A DNA stretch of 64,000 nt, from positions 10,106,001 to 10,170,000 of the forward strand of contig NC_065918.1 of NCBI RefSeq assembly GCF_905147045.1, read 5' to 3'. A model generated the notes under the pieces. It was not told where the DNA came from, searched no databases, and was given only the letters and a program-made list of their open reading frames with translations. Both the position numbers and the translations under genes were made by a program. Source of the DNA: Nymphalis io. Taxonomy: Eukaryota > Arthropoda > Insecta > Lepidoptera > Nymphalidae. Positions 23,652 through 36,010 of the stretch are shown in pieces; positions within the stretch are counted from its first letter, which is position 1; every line of letters starts with the position of its first letter.

Positions 23652-25484
23652 ATACCTTCCATACTTTGCCCACCCCTATCGTGGCAACACGTCGCTCGCT
23701 TCACGTCTCTTTTCCTTATTTTCCGAAATGGTAGCGCAACTAAGAAATAACGGTCGTTCAGCGGTGCACACCCCCACCATACCCACGCTGTTTGAGGTCG
23801 AGTTCTCTAACATCCGAGGACTCCACGCTAACCTCAGCGCTGTCCACCACTATCTCGAGACAGCACGGCCAGCAATGTTGTTTCTCACGGAGACGCAAAT
23901 ACTCCGCCCTGCCAACACCAGCTAACTTACTATCCCGGCTACATGCTTGAAGAATCTTTTAAAGCGAAAGCCGGAGTATGCTTGTTCGTCAGGGCGGATG
24001 TTTGTTGTCACCGATTGCGCTGCTTGGAGGCCCCCTCCTTCTCCATGTTGGTGGTACGTGTGGACCTGGTTCGTCAGAGTCGAGTCTACGTGTGCCTCTA
24101 CAGATCCCACAATGGTGACTTGGAGACAAGCCGATTATTTGACCATCTTAGTCGGGTGGCAGATGCTGCGCAAGAGCAGTTTCCTAACGCGGAATTGGTG
24201 TTTTTGAGGGATTTTAATGCTCACCATGAATCATGGTTGAAATCCCTCAAAACTGACCATGCTGGAAGAACTGCTCATGCTTTTGCTCTCACACACGACT
24301 TGACCCAACTGGTTGATCAGCCCACCAGGATCCCAGACATTGATGGGCAAGCGCCTTCTCTACTGGATCTTCTGCTGACTTCTCACCCGGTGGAATATCA
24401 GGTTGTGGTTCAAGCTCCACTTGGTTCTTGGGATCACGGCCTTATATCTACCAAAGTGCCACAGGCCAAGCTGCCGCCATCAGCGGTATGCAAACGTCGC
24501 GTTTGGCACTATAAGTTGGCAGATTGGGACGGTATGCGCGATTACTATGCGTCAGTCCCTTGGAAGGAACGTTGCTTCAGTGGGAATGACCCGACAGCTA
24601 GTGCCGCTGCTGTTGCTGATGAGATCATGTTAGGAATGGAATACTACATTCCTAGTTCAGATCTCATCAATAGGAGTACGCGTAACCGTTGGTTCACTCG
24701 TGAATGTGCCGACGCTGTATCATCTAAGCATAACGGCTGCATTAGCGGGGCATCTAACATTGACTCACTGAAAGCAAACTACAATAAAAATTCCAAGTCC
24801 TGTAGGAAGGCATACACGAGAGCGGATGCACAGCGCATTGTACAGATTGGTATGACCTTATTTCGCATTCTAGGGGCTCCCGTAGCTTCTGGCGTCTGAC
24901 CAAGTCTGTGCAAAACAATTTCTGCCAACCTTCGCTGCCACCGCTCAGAAATCCGGACGGATCGCTAGCTCACAGTCCGCAGGAGAAAGCCGACCTCCTG
25001 GCTAAGCTCTTTGCCGACAACTCTGTGATCGATGATTGTAGTGCGCAGCCACCAACAGTACCTAACTGTGGCCACACAATGCCTGACATCAAAATCAGGC
25101 AACATGATGTGCGTGCGGAGCTGCAATCACTTGATATACGGAAAGCTAGCGGTCCTGATGGAATACCAGCCATTGTGCTGAAGAAGTGTGCGGCGCAGCT
25201 GTCTCCTGTGTTAACGCGCCTGTTCCAACTTTCTCTCTCTTCGGGATGTGTGCCGGAGTCTTGGAGAAGAGCTAATGTGCAAGCGGTTCCCAAAAAAGGG
25301 GATCGGTCTGACCCGGCAAATTATCGACCAATAGCTATCACCTCAGTACTTTGTGAGGTGATATTTTGCTTATCCCTCCCTCTGTGGCACACCGCTGATG
25401 ATACAAAGCAAAATAGCCATGCTGGGGATGGACGTTCGCTGCGACCTTAGTCCAAGGGATTACATCGAGGCTATTATAAAAACA
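23652..25484 (+). mobile_element. Jockey/CR1-like LINE copy 1, truncated and deleted
   Basis: Nearly identical to 48075-50520. It lacks the 5' untranslated region, has an internal deletion of roughly 620 bp, and ends abruptly at ATAAAAACACAC near 25484, without 3' UTR or A tail. The deletion joins GTACTTTGTGAGGTGAT to CCCTCCCTCTGTGGCAC through an extra ATTTTGCTTAT-like filler, and removes RT motifs A, B and C. Reading frames: 23629-23925; 23943-24899, an endonuclease with RDFNAHH where copy 2 has GDFNAHH and WDHG where copy 2 has SDHG; and 24908-25450, the RT N-part ending in a stop after the deletion. Two 1-nt frameshifts and an 18-nt-scale deletion (after VSSK) separate them. Confidence 0.9.
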
Positions 25485-25949
25485 CACTATTATTAAACTA
25501 TGCTTTGGCTTTGATTTTTTTTAGACGATAAATATTTTACATTAAGTAACACACATACATTTAGATGAATTCATTAACAAAGTAATGAAATTATTTGAAA
25601 TGAAATGGTAAAGCCGATAACCACATCATGTATGGATTACATTAATGAACACTAAGAAAGTCCTTCTTATTATGCATAAAATTGCTCAAAACTAAGAGTG
25701 CACTGAAAATCGAAAACGAGAATTGTATTTACAATAATCGATGTTTGAATTTTTATTGATTTTACTAAAGACTACACAACGGAAAGTTTTCTACCAAAGC
25801 GTGGTAACACTGCAGAAGTTGCCTATTTTCCCATTGTGGAGATGGAGCTTCTTAATAGAAACGGTATAATTACTTAATATTAATAAAGTTTTAGGGAAAT
25901 AATGTTAAGAATGTTGAAACTATATCTTATTTTTACGTGCTAGACATAT

Positions 25950-26022
25950 GGCCCTGTGGCGCAACGGATAACGCGTCTGACTACGGATCAGAAGATTCCA
26001 GGTTCGAATCCTGGCAGGGTCG
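25950..26022 (+). tRNA. tRNA-Arg (anticodon ACG)
   Basis: Identical over all 73 nt to the gene at 14925-14997. It has loop CTACGGA with anticodon ACG, perfect acceptor and T stems, and an intact B box. It is preceded by a conserved flank (CATAT just upstream, as at 20563) and followed by AT-rich sequence with T runs (TTTTTATTTTTT from about 26043). Confidence 0.95.
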
Positions 26023-26270
26023 TTGTATTTAAAGTGATTTTCTTTTTATTTTTTATGATTCTAGATATTTCTACAATTATTTTATAAAATAACTAATTTA
26101 TTTTGCCTGTTACTTCTAAATTCGGTGTTTTTTTTAATTTCTGTGCTTTTTTAAACCAGAATGATGGAAACATTTAAATTCAGTGCCCTACGAGGAAAAA
26201 CAATCAAAGCATCGATTAATTTTCGCTTTAATATGTATTCTTTACATTTAATTATTCGGATGAATTTATG

Positions 26271-26273
<3 letters not shown>

Positions 26274-26312
<39 letters not shown>
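26274..26312. repeat. (TA)n microsatellite
   Basis: About 19 uninterrupted TA units inside unit C, followed by a short GT run (TGTGTGTGTC). Confidence 0.95.
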
Positions 26313-26315
<3 letters not shown>

Positions 26316-26625
26316 TTCTGTGTGTGTGTCTGTATTTTTCCTAAAAAAATTAAATCAAACACCAAAGTTTTTCTTTATTTTCACATAGTTACTTACCACC
26401 GGTGAAGGGACTATTATGGTTATACTTCCAACCGATGTGCATATTTCCATACCAGGATAACATAAAAAATACCGTGAGTTTGAAAGTTTTCATCATAATA
26501 TAATGCGGTCTCTTTTTAATTCTGCAGCACTTTCACTTTCATTTTACTCAAAACAATATTAATTTTCCTGTTTCGAGTGCATCAGAAAGATACATTTAGT
26601 TAGCAGGGCTGAGATACAGTAAAAT

Positions 26626-27049
26626 ATGTTTTATATTGTTTTAGCTATAGTAATAATAATAATTGGATATTCGGGTAAAACTTATATTAACTTAAATAAT
26701 TATTAAATATTCATCTTAATATTTACATACTTACTTTAACATAAACTCAATTCATTTATTGTCAACGTCATTTATTTTTATTATTGATTCTTTATTGTTG
26801 TCAGGGTTGCTATTGATATTGTTGCATGTGTTATTGAAAAATTCTTGCAAAAAAAAAACGTTCTTGACCTTATGGAGTTTTAGTAATGTCACTAAGCATA
26901 AAACAAATATAAAAATTTCATTTATTTTACCAGTTATATGCGCTGGGCTTTGCAGACAAAGAGCTTGCAGAGTAAGTCAAAAAAAAAAATCAAACAATCA
27001 AAATTAATGAACAATCGTCACCTTAATTATATGTATTAACCATATAAAT
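26626..27049. other. AT-rich spacer
   Basis: No recognisable gene. The open frame at 26759-27007 is low-complexity. Confidence 0.5.
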
Positions 27050-28010
27050 AGCTTTTTTTTAATAATTTTATATATGAAGTAAAATCGGTGTCAAAAGTGG
27101 GATTAGTTTGTCGTGCGTGACTTGCATTGCGGTGTTATCATCAACAAATCGATTTTTGTATTTATTTACAATGCATATTTTCCCACTGTGGAGTACCTTC
27201 TTAATAGAAACGATTTAATTGTTAAATATTACAAAAAAAAAGGGAAATAACGTAAAAATAAAAGAAATAATAAGATATTATCTCATTTTTACGAGCTTCA
27301 GAAGGATCCAGACACGAGTCCTGCCTGGCAGGGCTGCTAAATTCGAAATCATTTATTTTTTAAACACAAGCATGTTATAATTATTATTACTATGTCTTCC
27401 TTTTTTACCTACTGTGCCTTTGTAGACCAGAATAATTGAACGATATTTAAATTAAATTTTAATTCCTACGAATTTACACAGCACATATCTATATTAATTT
27501 CCTGAAACAAACGTAATCAAATATGTAAAAGTCTATATTTTTCCAAATAAAATCTTATTTAACTTATCTTTTTTTTTGTGTACTTTGTTTTCCCTTCTTC
27601 ACCCGTGACTTTTATATATTATGGTTATATTTCCAATCAAAGTTCACACTTCAATACCAGGGCAACATGAAACGAAAGCATTAGTTTGAAAGTTTTCATC
27701 ATAATATCATGCTATCCTTTTTTAATGCTACAAGTGGAACAGACAAACAAAATCAAAAACTTTCGCTTTCAATTTTCAATATATATACGAGTATATACAT
27801 CAATTATTGCATATTCTGACACTTCATGATGCGACGGCAAATAAGGAATTTGTAAATGTTCATTGATATTGTAATAAGTAAACTGCTTATGTTATTTAAT
27901 AGATGGAAAAGTATAACTACAATGTTTCTTGCCGATTAATATGATATAATTTTGTTAAATAAAGATTTAAAAAACTCGTAAAATCTTACTGGACAATTTT
28001 TTATTATTTT
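27050..28010 (+). repeat. Duplication unit D, tRNA nearly lost
   Basis: Shared blocks: TTAATAATTTTATATATGAAG, CGTGACTTGCATTGCGGTG, CTTCTTAATAGAAACGATTT, a tRNA remnant, AATAATTGAACGATATTTAA, the Y core at 27622, then a tail AAGTATAACTACAATGTTTC and TTTTGTTAAATAAAGATTTA shared with units E and G. Confidence 0.85.
27298..27336 (+). pseudogene. tRNA-Arg remnant, 3' half
   Basis: Only the 3' part of the tRNA is visible (TCAGAAGGATCCAGACACGAGTC, then CTGGCAGGGCTG). It lies where units A, C and F have the intact gene. Confidence 0.7.
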
Positions 28011-28382
28011 TTATTTTCTAATGTCCTCGAATATTCGAATATAAATCTGCATATAGCGAAAGTAAATTGTATTTTAATCATAATAAATTAAATGTCTAAA
28101 TGAATCGTATTAATATGATTAAATAAATAAGGTTTTTGTTATTTTATGTAAAAAAATATTTTTCGTAAAAAATATGTAAGGCTGATCTATATCGTTATTA
28201 AGAATAATTCAAAACTATTGCTCGAATAAAGACTAATTTTCAATCCCCTATGTGAGGTTTTATTTTTTGAAATTTATCCAGTACTGATTTAGTGTCTTAC
28301 CCTGTAGTCTTGTTCTATAGAAAGTAGTGTTGGTTATCCCTGTTTCATTCAGTATCTGTACATATAGACGTAAATTTGACTT

Positions 28383-28455
28383 AAAGACTAAGCTCAGTAG
28401 GTAGAGTGTCGTATTATATAATGAAGGTCGTGGGTTCGAGTCCCACATAGGCACC
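28383..28455 (+). pseudogene. tRNA-like sequence, acceptor stem broken
   Basis: A good A-box region (AGCTCAGTAGGTAGAG) and a perfect T arm (GTGGG-TTCGAGT-CCCAC) are present. The 3' end ACATAGGCACC has no matching 5' acceptor half (AAAGACT). The anticodon arm is imperfect and AT-rich (GTATTATATAATG), so no anticodon can be assigned safely. Either a tRNA pseudogene or the head of a tRNA-derived retroposon. Confidence 0.7.
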
Positions 28456-28894
28456 GCGTTTTTTGTAATTTTACTGAATAAAAATTGGAATAGTTTTATC
28501 ACTACGAGTTTACGTTATTATTCTTACCGTCCTAGATCAGTATATAGGACGTTATAGAACAGTAGCATAATATTTATATTATATTTATATTATTTTTGTA
28601 GGGTTCATTTTTAAATTAAATGTTACTATATTATTAAGTTCAATTATTCAATAATTCTTCTCTTAGGTTAACACTTGGTTACCTATTATAATTTACTCTA
28701 CGCCTCATCTTTTTGGTAGACAAAGTTGCGTCCTACATAATCAGAAAATTTGGCTGACACGCTGTTATAAAATGTATATTACATACATTTATTATTTGAC
28801 AAATTCATTTTATTTTTATGTTATAAGCATAATACTACTTTTTTTAATCCTAAATATTATAAACAGTACTAATTTGGAATATTGAAATAACTTG
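28456..28894. other. AT-rich spacer
   Basis: Nothing recognised. Confidence 0.5.
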
Positions 28895-29830
28895 TAGAAT
28901 CCTTGGTTCTATCTCAGTTGGACTACTGTGATGTCCTTTATGGCCCCTGCCTTTATAAAAAGACTGAAAGGAAAATACAGAGGATACAAAATTCTTGTCT
29001 AAGATTTTGTTACAATATACCTCGATATTCGCATATTACACCTTATTTAAATTCCAAGAATATATTAAATATGAAAAATCGTCGTACACTTAAATTAAAT
29101 AATATCACTTTCACCTTAAAATATCATAAAATTCCCAATTATTTGGCGGATAAACTTAAATGGTCTTCAACAAATGAATCCAATTGTAGATTGAGCCGAG
29201 TTCCGCGACTAGTACTGCCTAGACGACATTTACAAGCATTTAGAGGTAGCTTTCGTTTCGCTGCTTCTAAGTGTTGGAACGATATCCCACCTCCGATTAA
29301 GAACAGTACATCACAAAATAAGTTTAAGGCAAAATGCAAGCAATGGCTTCTATCTATGCAAAAGACGCAATGTGTCTGGACAAATGTGTGTAACTAAACT
29401 TCAATATTTAATTGTTACTTTGATTGTAATTTATTAAAACATATATCTCTATTTGTTTAAACATTTTAAATATTTTATTACTATTTTATTTTCATTTTTT
29501 ATTCAATATGAAATATTTTCCTTTTCCTAGAATTAAAAAAAAAAAAGACCTCACTGTTTTAGTAATGCTTGCATGTTTTCTTTTATTTTAGCCTATTGTG
29601 CGTGTTATAAATTGTATTAACTTTTATTATTTAAGTAATTGTATCTCCTTTTACCTTTTACTGCACTGAATGTAGCGTTTGTGTTGGCAGCATATGTACA
29701 AGGCGTAGACTGAAAAGCAGCCTAGCTGAGACTACGACCTTTTCACCAAATTATGATATTGTTAACTCTTTTTTTTATGGTTACCTTAATTTTTTTGTCT
29801 TTGTTTCTTTTTGGTGAATAAAGTTATTTC
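28895..29830 (+). mobile_element. CR1-like LINE, 3' fragment
   Basis: The frame 28903-29397 encodes the C-terminal (post-RT) region of a LINE pol: VLSQLDYCDVLYGPCL, then RIQNSCLRFCYNI, RRTLKLNNITFTLKYHKI and SFRFAASKCWNDIPPPIK. The W-N-x-L/I-P ending is common to CR1, L2 and Jockey-like elements. An untranslated tail follows with GGCGTAGACTGAAAAGCAG and GTGAATAAAGTTATTTCGG near 29815, including an AATAAA signal. The 5' part, with the RT catalytic core, is missing. The remaining frame is unbroken for 164 codons, so decay after insertion is limited. Confidence 0.8.
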
Positions 29831-30046
29831 GGTTTATAGACATTTATTTCTCATAAAGAATACAAAAAATTCACTTAAAATGAGAAACATACAATTTTTT
29901 ACGTTAATTTAAGTTAAAAATAAAGATAGTGTCTCGGATACAGTAAATTAAAGTAGTTAACAATATTAAAAAAGATGTAGGTAGTATTAGAAAAGTAATA
30001 ATTACGCATGCGCATAGCGGTGAGACCACATTAACTGATATTTATT

Positions 30047-30445
30047 TTAGTAATAGTTACTTTGTATATATTTGATAAGGCGATTCTTGAATATTGTAAA
30101 ACTTTCACTGTTTACAATTTCATCGGGTAACTTATTATAAATTTGCACTCCTTCGAACATTATATCCCTCTTTCCATAGTTAGTTCTAATTATTGGCAAC
30201 TCTAATTTGTTTCGTCTCCTTGTGTAGCGTGTATGAGTTTTCTTATGAAAGTGTATTTGGGAGTGTATCTCTTGAGTGAGTATTTTCCTAATAAGAATGC
30301 CAGTTTTAAGAGTGTATAGTTGATTAATGTTAAGAATTTTGGTGTCTTTGTAAATTTTTTCAGTTTGTGTCAAATAATCGTATTTGTATAGTGCTTTTAT
30401 AATTTTGTTTTGGAGAGTTTGTAGTTTATTTATTATTATTATTAT
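30047..30445 (-). mobile_element. CR1-like LINE C-terminal fragment, different family
   Basis: The - strand frame encodes NKLQTLQNKIIKALYKYD, then QLYTLKTGILIRKIL and RRRNKLELPIIRTNYGKRD followed by VQIYNKLPDEI. This is the typical end of CR1/L2-like pol proteins (a run of conserved positions ending in G-x-x-x-YN-x-LP). It differs in sequence from the fragment at 28903. Upstream in its own sense is an ATT microsatellite (30425-30450), probably the truncation point. Confidence 0.75.
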
Positions 30446-31499
30446 CATTATTATTAATCGGAACTAAAAAAATCATGCACTTACCTTGACCTTATAATAA
30501 GAAACTTATCACCAGTTAAAGTAAGAAAAAAAATATGAACTCATCCCAACATTATTGATTTTCTCGTTTTCCCGCGGCCGACCTACTTTATATTATTATT
30601 TTTCAAATAGTGAATTTAATTTCATTTTATTCTATTGTTTAATGTATTTTTTTTTAAATTTGATTAAAGGTTAAAACGCTAATATGTAAGAACTATTTAT
30701 CAGTAGTGCATAGACTTTCTGCCTTTGCGGCTTCATCCACGTCATAATCGATATTATTGCGATTGTTATTATTCGAGTAATTTAGGAGATATGGATACTG
30801 AGTGATTGTTATGCCTTCTTATATACTATGTTACGTGTTGTATTTTTATTTTTTAGGACAACAATATCATTGGCCTAACTGAGCTAGCTACATAATGTTA
30901 CCCATGGACTCAAAGCAGCCGCAAGAAATTAAAAAAAAAATACATTCTAATCTAATTAAACTACAAATAAGATTAAAACTAAACAATTAAATGCATAATT
31001 GATGCATATTAATACTTATAAAATGTATTATTTATGCAAGCTTACTATTTTTTCATTAATTTATTAAATGTTATGAAGCCCTACAACTAAGGAACAGGTA
31101 ACCTTAAAAGTATAAAGTAATAATTTCTAAAATACAAACCTAAATTATTAACTTGAGACTAACAGAACAAATTACAACCGAGTTAATAATTGCAACATAA
31201 TGCCAAAAAGTATTTACTACTTTTAATGTAATAATGAAATTAATCAAAAAACTTAAAATAATCAAACCAAGCAACGACAGCACGAATTTGGACGAAACGC
31301 GAATCCTAATAAGTGTGGCAGAAGGTCAGAAACTACTCCGAAAAATCTACAACGATTCAGTAATTTACGTATTAAGTATACCGCCATCTGTGGGCTAATA
31401 GCCAAAACATATATTATAATAACAAATACCTACGCAAACTTTAACTTTTGATACTAGCGAAGTATGCCCAGAGGAATCCCTTATAGTTATTTTTATCTC
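30446..31499. other. AT-rich spacer
   Basis: No gene or recognised repeat is seen. Confidence 0.5.
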
Positions 31500-32040
31500 T
31501 TATAATTATTATTATTAGAATGTCCTTTATAGACTCCTGCAGAATAAGTTTTCACTCCGCGATAATCATGTTTTACAACACCCTGATGGTCTTTGAAGCC
31601 GGCTGCACTGTCCTCACTCGTCAAAATCTTCCAGAAATACTCTATGTGATCGAGTTCAGGGTTTCGAGGTGGCCAATCCAAACTGAACTTTTGTAAAGCT
31701 TTAAACAACAGAACACAAAAACATTATTGTAATCCATTTAAACAACAACTAGTTATTTAAAAACACGCGCCATTTTATCGAATATGCTCTTTCCTAGTAT
31801 ATTTACTCTATACAAGTGAAAGATAAAGTAATCTGATATAGATTTATCTATGTAGTGCAAACTACTTTCATTCGAACCTCTTCGCATTTATGCACTTCTA
31901 GTATTTGTGCTGCGTAATTTGAGGTTATTCAACTCGTCAATGTAGTCGTCCAATTTAGTTTGTGTATATTTTGTAAAAATTATTAAAGAGCCAAAACTCC
32001 GTGAACGTCTCAAGATAGGAACGACTGACTTCTATAAATG
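31500..32040 (-). mobile_element. Tc1/mariner-like transposase relic, copy 2
   Basis: The - strand frame 31493-31708 contains FSLDWPPRNPELDHIEYFWKIL, matching the DWP-x-x-SPDLNPIEH-x-W motif of Tc1-like transposases (last acidic catalytic position). The stretch 31540-32010 is collinear with 19225-19710, including GAACCTCTTCGCATTTATGC and GCACTTCTAGTATTTGTGC, so both relics derive from one element or one duplicated segment. The remainder of the transposase and inverted repeats are not seen. Confidence 0.7.
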
Positions 32041-32551
32041 ATTATCCAAACTATTGAGACACAGTGATACCCCAGAAACTATTTTGGTTAGTGAATAAAT
32101 ATTGAGCTTGATAGGAACAAGGTTATTCATTTGGTATTCTTTACCAATTCCTTGCGTTGCTTATTTTTGTTACCACAATATTTAAATATTTTCTTTTAGA
32201 ATTAAATTTTGATTTTGTAGAGAAATCTAAGGATACAAACCGACAAAGCTTAAAAAATAAGCAAATTGTTCCTCTACCCAAAAGGGACGATGACCTGTGT
32301 TAGCTATAAATTAACAGTTTTTTACATTATTTATTCAAAAGGGAAATAACGTATATTGAATATGGCGGTTATGCAATTCACCCCATGTAAGTATAGAGGG
32401 ATTCATTTTCCGACGTAAACTCTCGATAAATAATTATTTTTAATAATCTTTAATAAGTATTTTACATTAAAGCCTTAAATAAATACAAATAAAATTTAAA
32501 TACAAATTTAATAGTTAATTATATAATTATACAAACTCACGATTCTTTATC
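32041..32551. other. AT-rich spacer
   Basis: Nothing recognised. Confidence 0.5.
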
Positions 32552-33650
32552 ATCTTCTATCTCACCTCGGTCCGTTATTATTTAATATTTTTGTAAACGA
32601 TATACATAAAATTTTTGATCATGCATCTATACTGTTGTATGCCGATAATATGAAAATCTTTAAAGTTATTGCTAAGCCTTCGGATTGCAGCCTTTTGCAA
32701 AATGATCTATGTAAGTTGTGTAATTATTGTAACGAAAACTCACTGAATTTAAATATTAATAAATGTTGCATTATTTCTTTTACACGAAAGTCAAATCCAA
32801 TAATTTTTAATTATAAATTGAATAATGGACAACATTACCAAAGCACTGAGGTGAGAGACTTGGGGATACACCTAGACAGCAAATTAACATTCAAATTCCA
32901 TATAGATTATATAGTTGCCAAGGCATTTCGAATGCTTGGCTTTATTATTAACCCTGAGTGGGTTAGTAAAGATTTTGAAAATGACGCAACCCTTGTCCTG
33001 TTATATAATTGCTTTGTCCGTTCATTGCTGGAATATGGTTCTGTAGTCTGGAATCCAGAATATAAAACTATATATATATTGATACAAAAGAAAAAATTCA
33101 ACTTAAATTCGTTAAATATCTTAAAAAAATTATTAAATCTTAAAATGATTTCCTTACTGGATCGTCGTACAATGCGAGATGAAAGTTTTTTAACTTGAAT
33201 TTTAAGCAACATTTACTTTAGATGTAAAAAAGTGAGCACACGCAATAGTGCTTTATTCCACTCCTCCACTCGAACCTATTATGCTCAAAACGAATTTAAA
33301 TATCGCTCTTGTAAGGGCTACAATAGGAAGTTTAATGACTTGGACATGTTTTCTTGTACGCTCAATACAATTAAAAAAAGAGTTTGTGTGCATTTGTCAA
33401 TTTAGTCATTGCTTTTTTTTATTTTATTTTTTTATTATATACATATATATATTAACTTTTGTTTATTTTGTTTTGCTTGTTGTTAACTGTTTGAATCTTC
33501 ATAATTATTATTTATAATTTACTAAATTGCTTGTTTACTGTCATACATGAATTAGTTTTAAGTGGAAACTTGATTGGTGTGTGAACGAGTTACTTGTTGT
33601 ATGTATTATTGTATGCGGTGTGTACTGTATGTTTGCTAATTATAATTAAA
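32552..33650 (+). mobile_element. Jockey-like LINE, 3' fragment with A-rich tail
   Basis: 5'-truncated inside RT motif B. The frame begins SHLGPLLFNIFVNDIH and runs to LLYADNMKIF (motif C, with Asn replacing the second Asp of YADD). It continues with LNLNINKC, VRDLGIHLDSKLTFKFH, AKAFRMLGFI and SLLEYGSVVWNPEY. One TGA (33196-33198) interrupts it. The same frame then carries on with STRNSALFHSSTRTYYAQNE and ends at TAG 33403-33405. The 3' UTR ends near 33650 in AATTAAAAAAAATC. The lost catalytic Asp and the nonsense codon make it inactive. Confidence 0.85.
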
Positions 33651-33849
33651 AAAAATCTATATAATCTTGAGAGAGAAAAGAATAATGAATTGTCTATTTA
33701 TTTATCTTTTAGTTTTGTGTGTTTGAAGTATTCCTGCTTGCGTATAACAATGTTTAAATAGCCCTTATTAATTTTTAACACACTTTTGTTTAACTATTTT
33801 ATTGTAATAAATTAAAAACTTACATATTACGTTACTACGCTTGAAAGTC

Positions 33850-35780
33850 TGATAGTGATTTAAAGTAAACATACATAGAGGGCGTAAATGCTTCACAGAC
33901 GTTAGACGCATGACTACAAGTATTGATTTCAGACAAACTTGAGTACTAGGATTTCATAAACTACAGGTAATCAGAATATGTTGCACCCTATTGTGTCTCA
34001 ACTTAGGTCGGAACAACCTTTCATGAATGAAATACGACTTCAGTTTTTACAAAATAGCACTATTATATTTTAAAAGAATCTTTAATTATTAATGTTATTT
34101 TCTTCATATAATTATTACAATCTCTCAATCAATAATCACTCTAACATCTACAATCACTCTAAGGTTTTCCACAAAGTTACTACAATGGCATGGTAGTAGG
34201 TTTGCTTGCGATAGACTACTTGAATAAAGTTTATTTTGACTTTGATTATATTACATTTTATATAAATATTATATGTATTCACTATACAAATATCTTTATT
34301 TTAATAATTTTATATATGAAGCATAACAGCAAATAATCAAGTAAAAAAATATCATAATCAAATATAGAAAATATAATTTATTAGTAAAGATTAGCTTAAT
34401 TCTAAACTGGACTGCTTCTTACAACCTTGCGTACAAGTTTACATGCCTTTATGTCATTAAAGTAAGCTGAAGGCCAAAAGCCACTAAGTACTGACTAAAA
34501 TTTGTCAACGTTATACTAATTTAGCTCTTATAATTATGCTGAGTATGAGACGCTCATAATTAGTTTTTCATGTGTAATTTGGATTGCGGTGTTATCATCA
34601 AAAATTAATTTTTGTTTTATTTACATTGCTTTCTTTCCCGCTGGAGACGTACCTTCTTAATAGAAACGATTTAATTGTTTAATATTACTAAAATATTAAG
34701 GGAATAACGTTAATAATGTGGAAACTATATCTTAGTTTTACGAGATAGCCATATGGCCCCGTAGTGTAAGATATAAGGCATCAGAAGACTCCAGATACGA
34801 ATCCTAGCAGGGCTACTGAATTTGAAATCATTTATTTTTTAAATACAAGCATATTATGTTTAATTTTTTAGTCTGTTGCTACTAAATTGAAGTGCTGTGC
34901 TTTTGTAAGCCAGATTAATTGAACGATATTTAAATTCAAAGCCCTACGAGGTAAATCAATCAAGGAATGCATGAATGTTTTTTTATTATATACAAATAAT
35001 TAAATAGATCAATTTTATAATTTTATTACGTATAAATAACAAATATAATTTATAATAAGTTGTTTAAAAATATACAAAATAAAGTCTTTTGAAAAAAAAA
35101 AACAAACGAATGCCGTTAGCTCGATGTTTATTATATTTTTCTTAATATGGGTATTAAGCATGTGGCAAATATAAAAATGAATATTAATTTTCTTTCAGTA
35201 GTGATTTTTTTTCTATTCATTTGAACAGCAATATAGCAATATAACATATGTATGTTATATTCATTTCCTAAAACAAACGCAAACATAAGCGTGTCGGTAT
35301 TTTTCCAAACAAAATCTTATTAATAAACTTTTTTTTTTGCTTACTTTGTTTTCGTTCACCCGTCACTTATATTATGGTCATACTTCCAACCGAAGTTCAC
35401 ATTTCAATACCAGGGCAACATGAAACGATAGTGTTAGTTTGAATGTTTTCATCATTATATAATGAAATGTCTATCAATCAAATCCCTTTTAAAGCTACAA
35501 GTGGCACAGACAAACAAAATCAGCAAACTTTCACTTTCAATTTTCAATATATATACGAGTATATACATCAATTATCGCATATTCTGCCGCCCCATGACAT
35601 GATAAAAAAAGGAATTTGTGAATCTTCATTGATATTGTATAAATACTTTATAATGTTATTTAATTGATGGAAATGTATAACTACAATGTTTCTTGCCGAT
35701 TATATCATACTGATATAATTTTGTTAAATAAAGGTTCAAAAAACTTGTAAGAACTTACTGGAAAAAAAGTATTTAATTTT
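33850..35780 (+). repeat. Duplication unit E, long copy
   Basis: It starts with a block (CATGACTACAAGTATTGATT, GAGTACTAGGATTTCATAA; 33905-34085) also present in units F (42795) and H (58970). Next come TTTTAATAATTTTATATATG, a tRNA remnant at 34755, GCCCTACGAGGTAAATCAAT, the Y core at 35376, and the tail TATAACTACAATGTTTCTTG and TTTTGTTAAATAAAGGTTCA. The tail is the empty site of the Jockey-like insertion in unit G. Confidence 0.85.
34755..34814 (+). pseudogene. tRNA-Arg remnant lacking the anticodon arm
   Basis: The start GGCCCCGTAGTGTAAG and end CATCAGAAGACTCCAGATAC, then GAATCCTAGCAGGGCT, match the tRNA-Arg genes. The anticodon stem and loop are largely deleted. Confidence 0.8.
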
Positions 35781-35828
35781 TTTAAGCACTTTTTATATGA
35801 TTATTTAAGATACATTCCCCTTTATAAA

Positions 35829-36010
35829 TAACTAGCTGACCCGTGCCCACTTCGTTGGGCGATAAACATTTTTACTTGTGATGAAATGTATTTATATTGC
35901 TTTTTTAAATTATCTCTTAAACTATCCAACCAAAAACATACTAGAAAAAACGGATTTTATCTAAATAAAATTTCCTTGGTGATAAAGCAATTTATTTCTA
36001 AATAGATTGA
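35829..36010 (+). repeat. T-family repeat, 5' part
   Basis: It begins ACTAGCTGACCCGTGCCC then ACTTCGTTGGGCGATAAAC, a start I know as common in arthropod genomes (variants of AGCTGACCCG-x-GCAACTTCG). The likely 3' counterpart is seen at 15830 and 45850. The element class is not decidable from this copy. Confidence 0.5.

Larger units (their letters stand above)
25560..26625 (+). repeat. Duplication unit C with intact tRNA-Arg
   Basis: Shared blocks: CATCATGTATGGATTACATT, GCACTGAAAATCGAAAACGA, GAAAGTTTTCTACCAAAGCG, the tRNA gene, GCCCTACGAGG, the uninterrupted site AATTATTCGGATGAATTTATG, the Y core at 26412 and the tail GTGCATCAGAAAGATACA. It preserves the empty version of the RTE target found in unit B. 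Confidence 0.85.

Noticed and set aside
24970..25293. Long open frame on the - strand inside LINE copy 1 (and its twin at 49397-49720)
   Set aside because: It is antisense to a confirmed RT frame and shared only because the two LINE copies are near-identical. It shows no protein-like motif.
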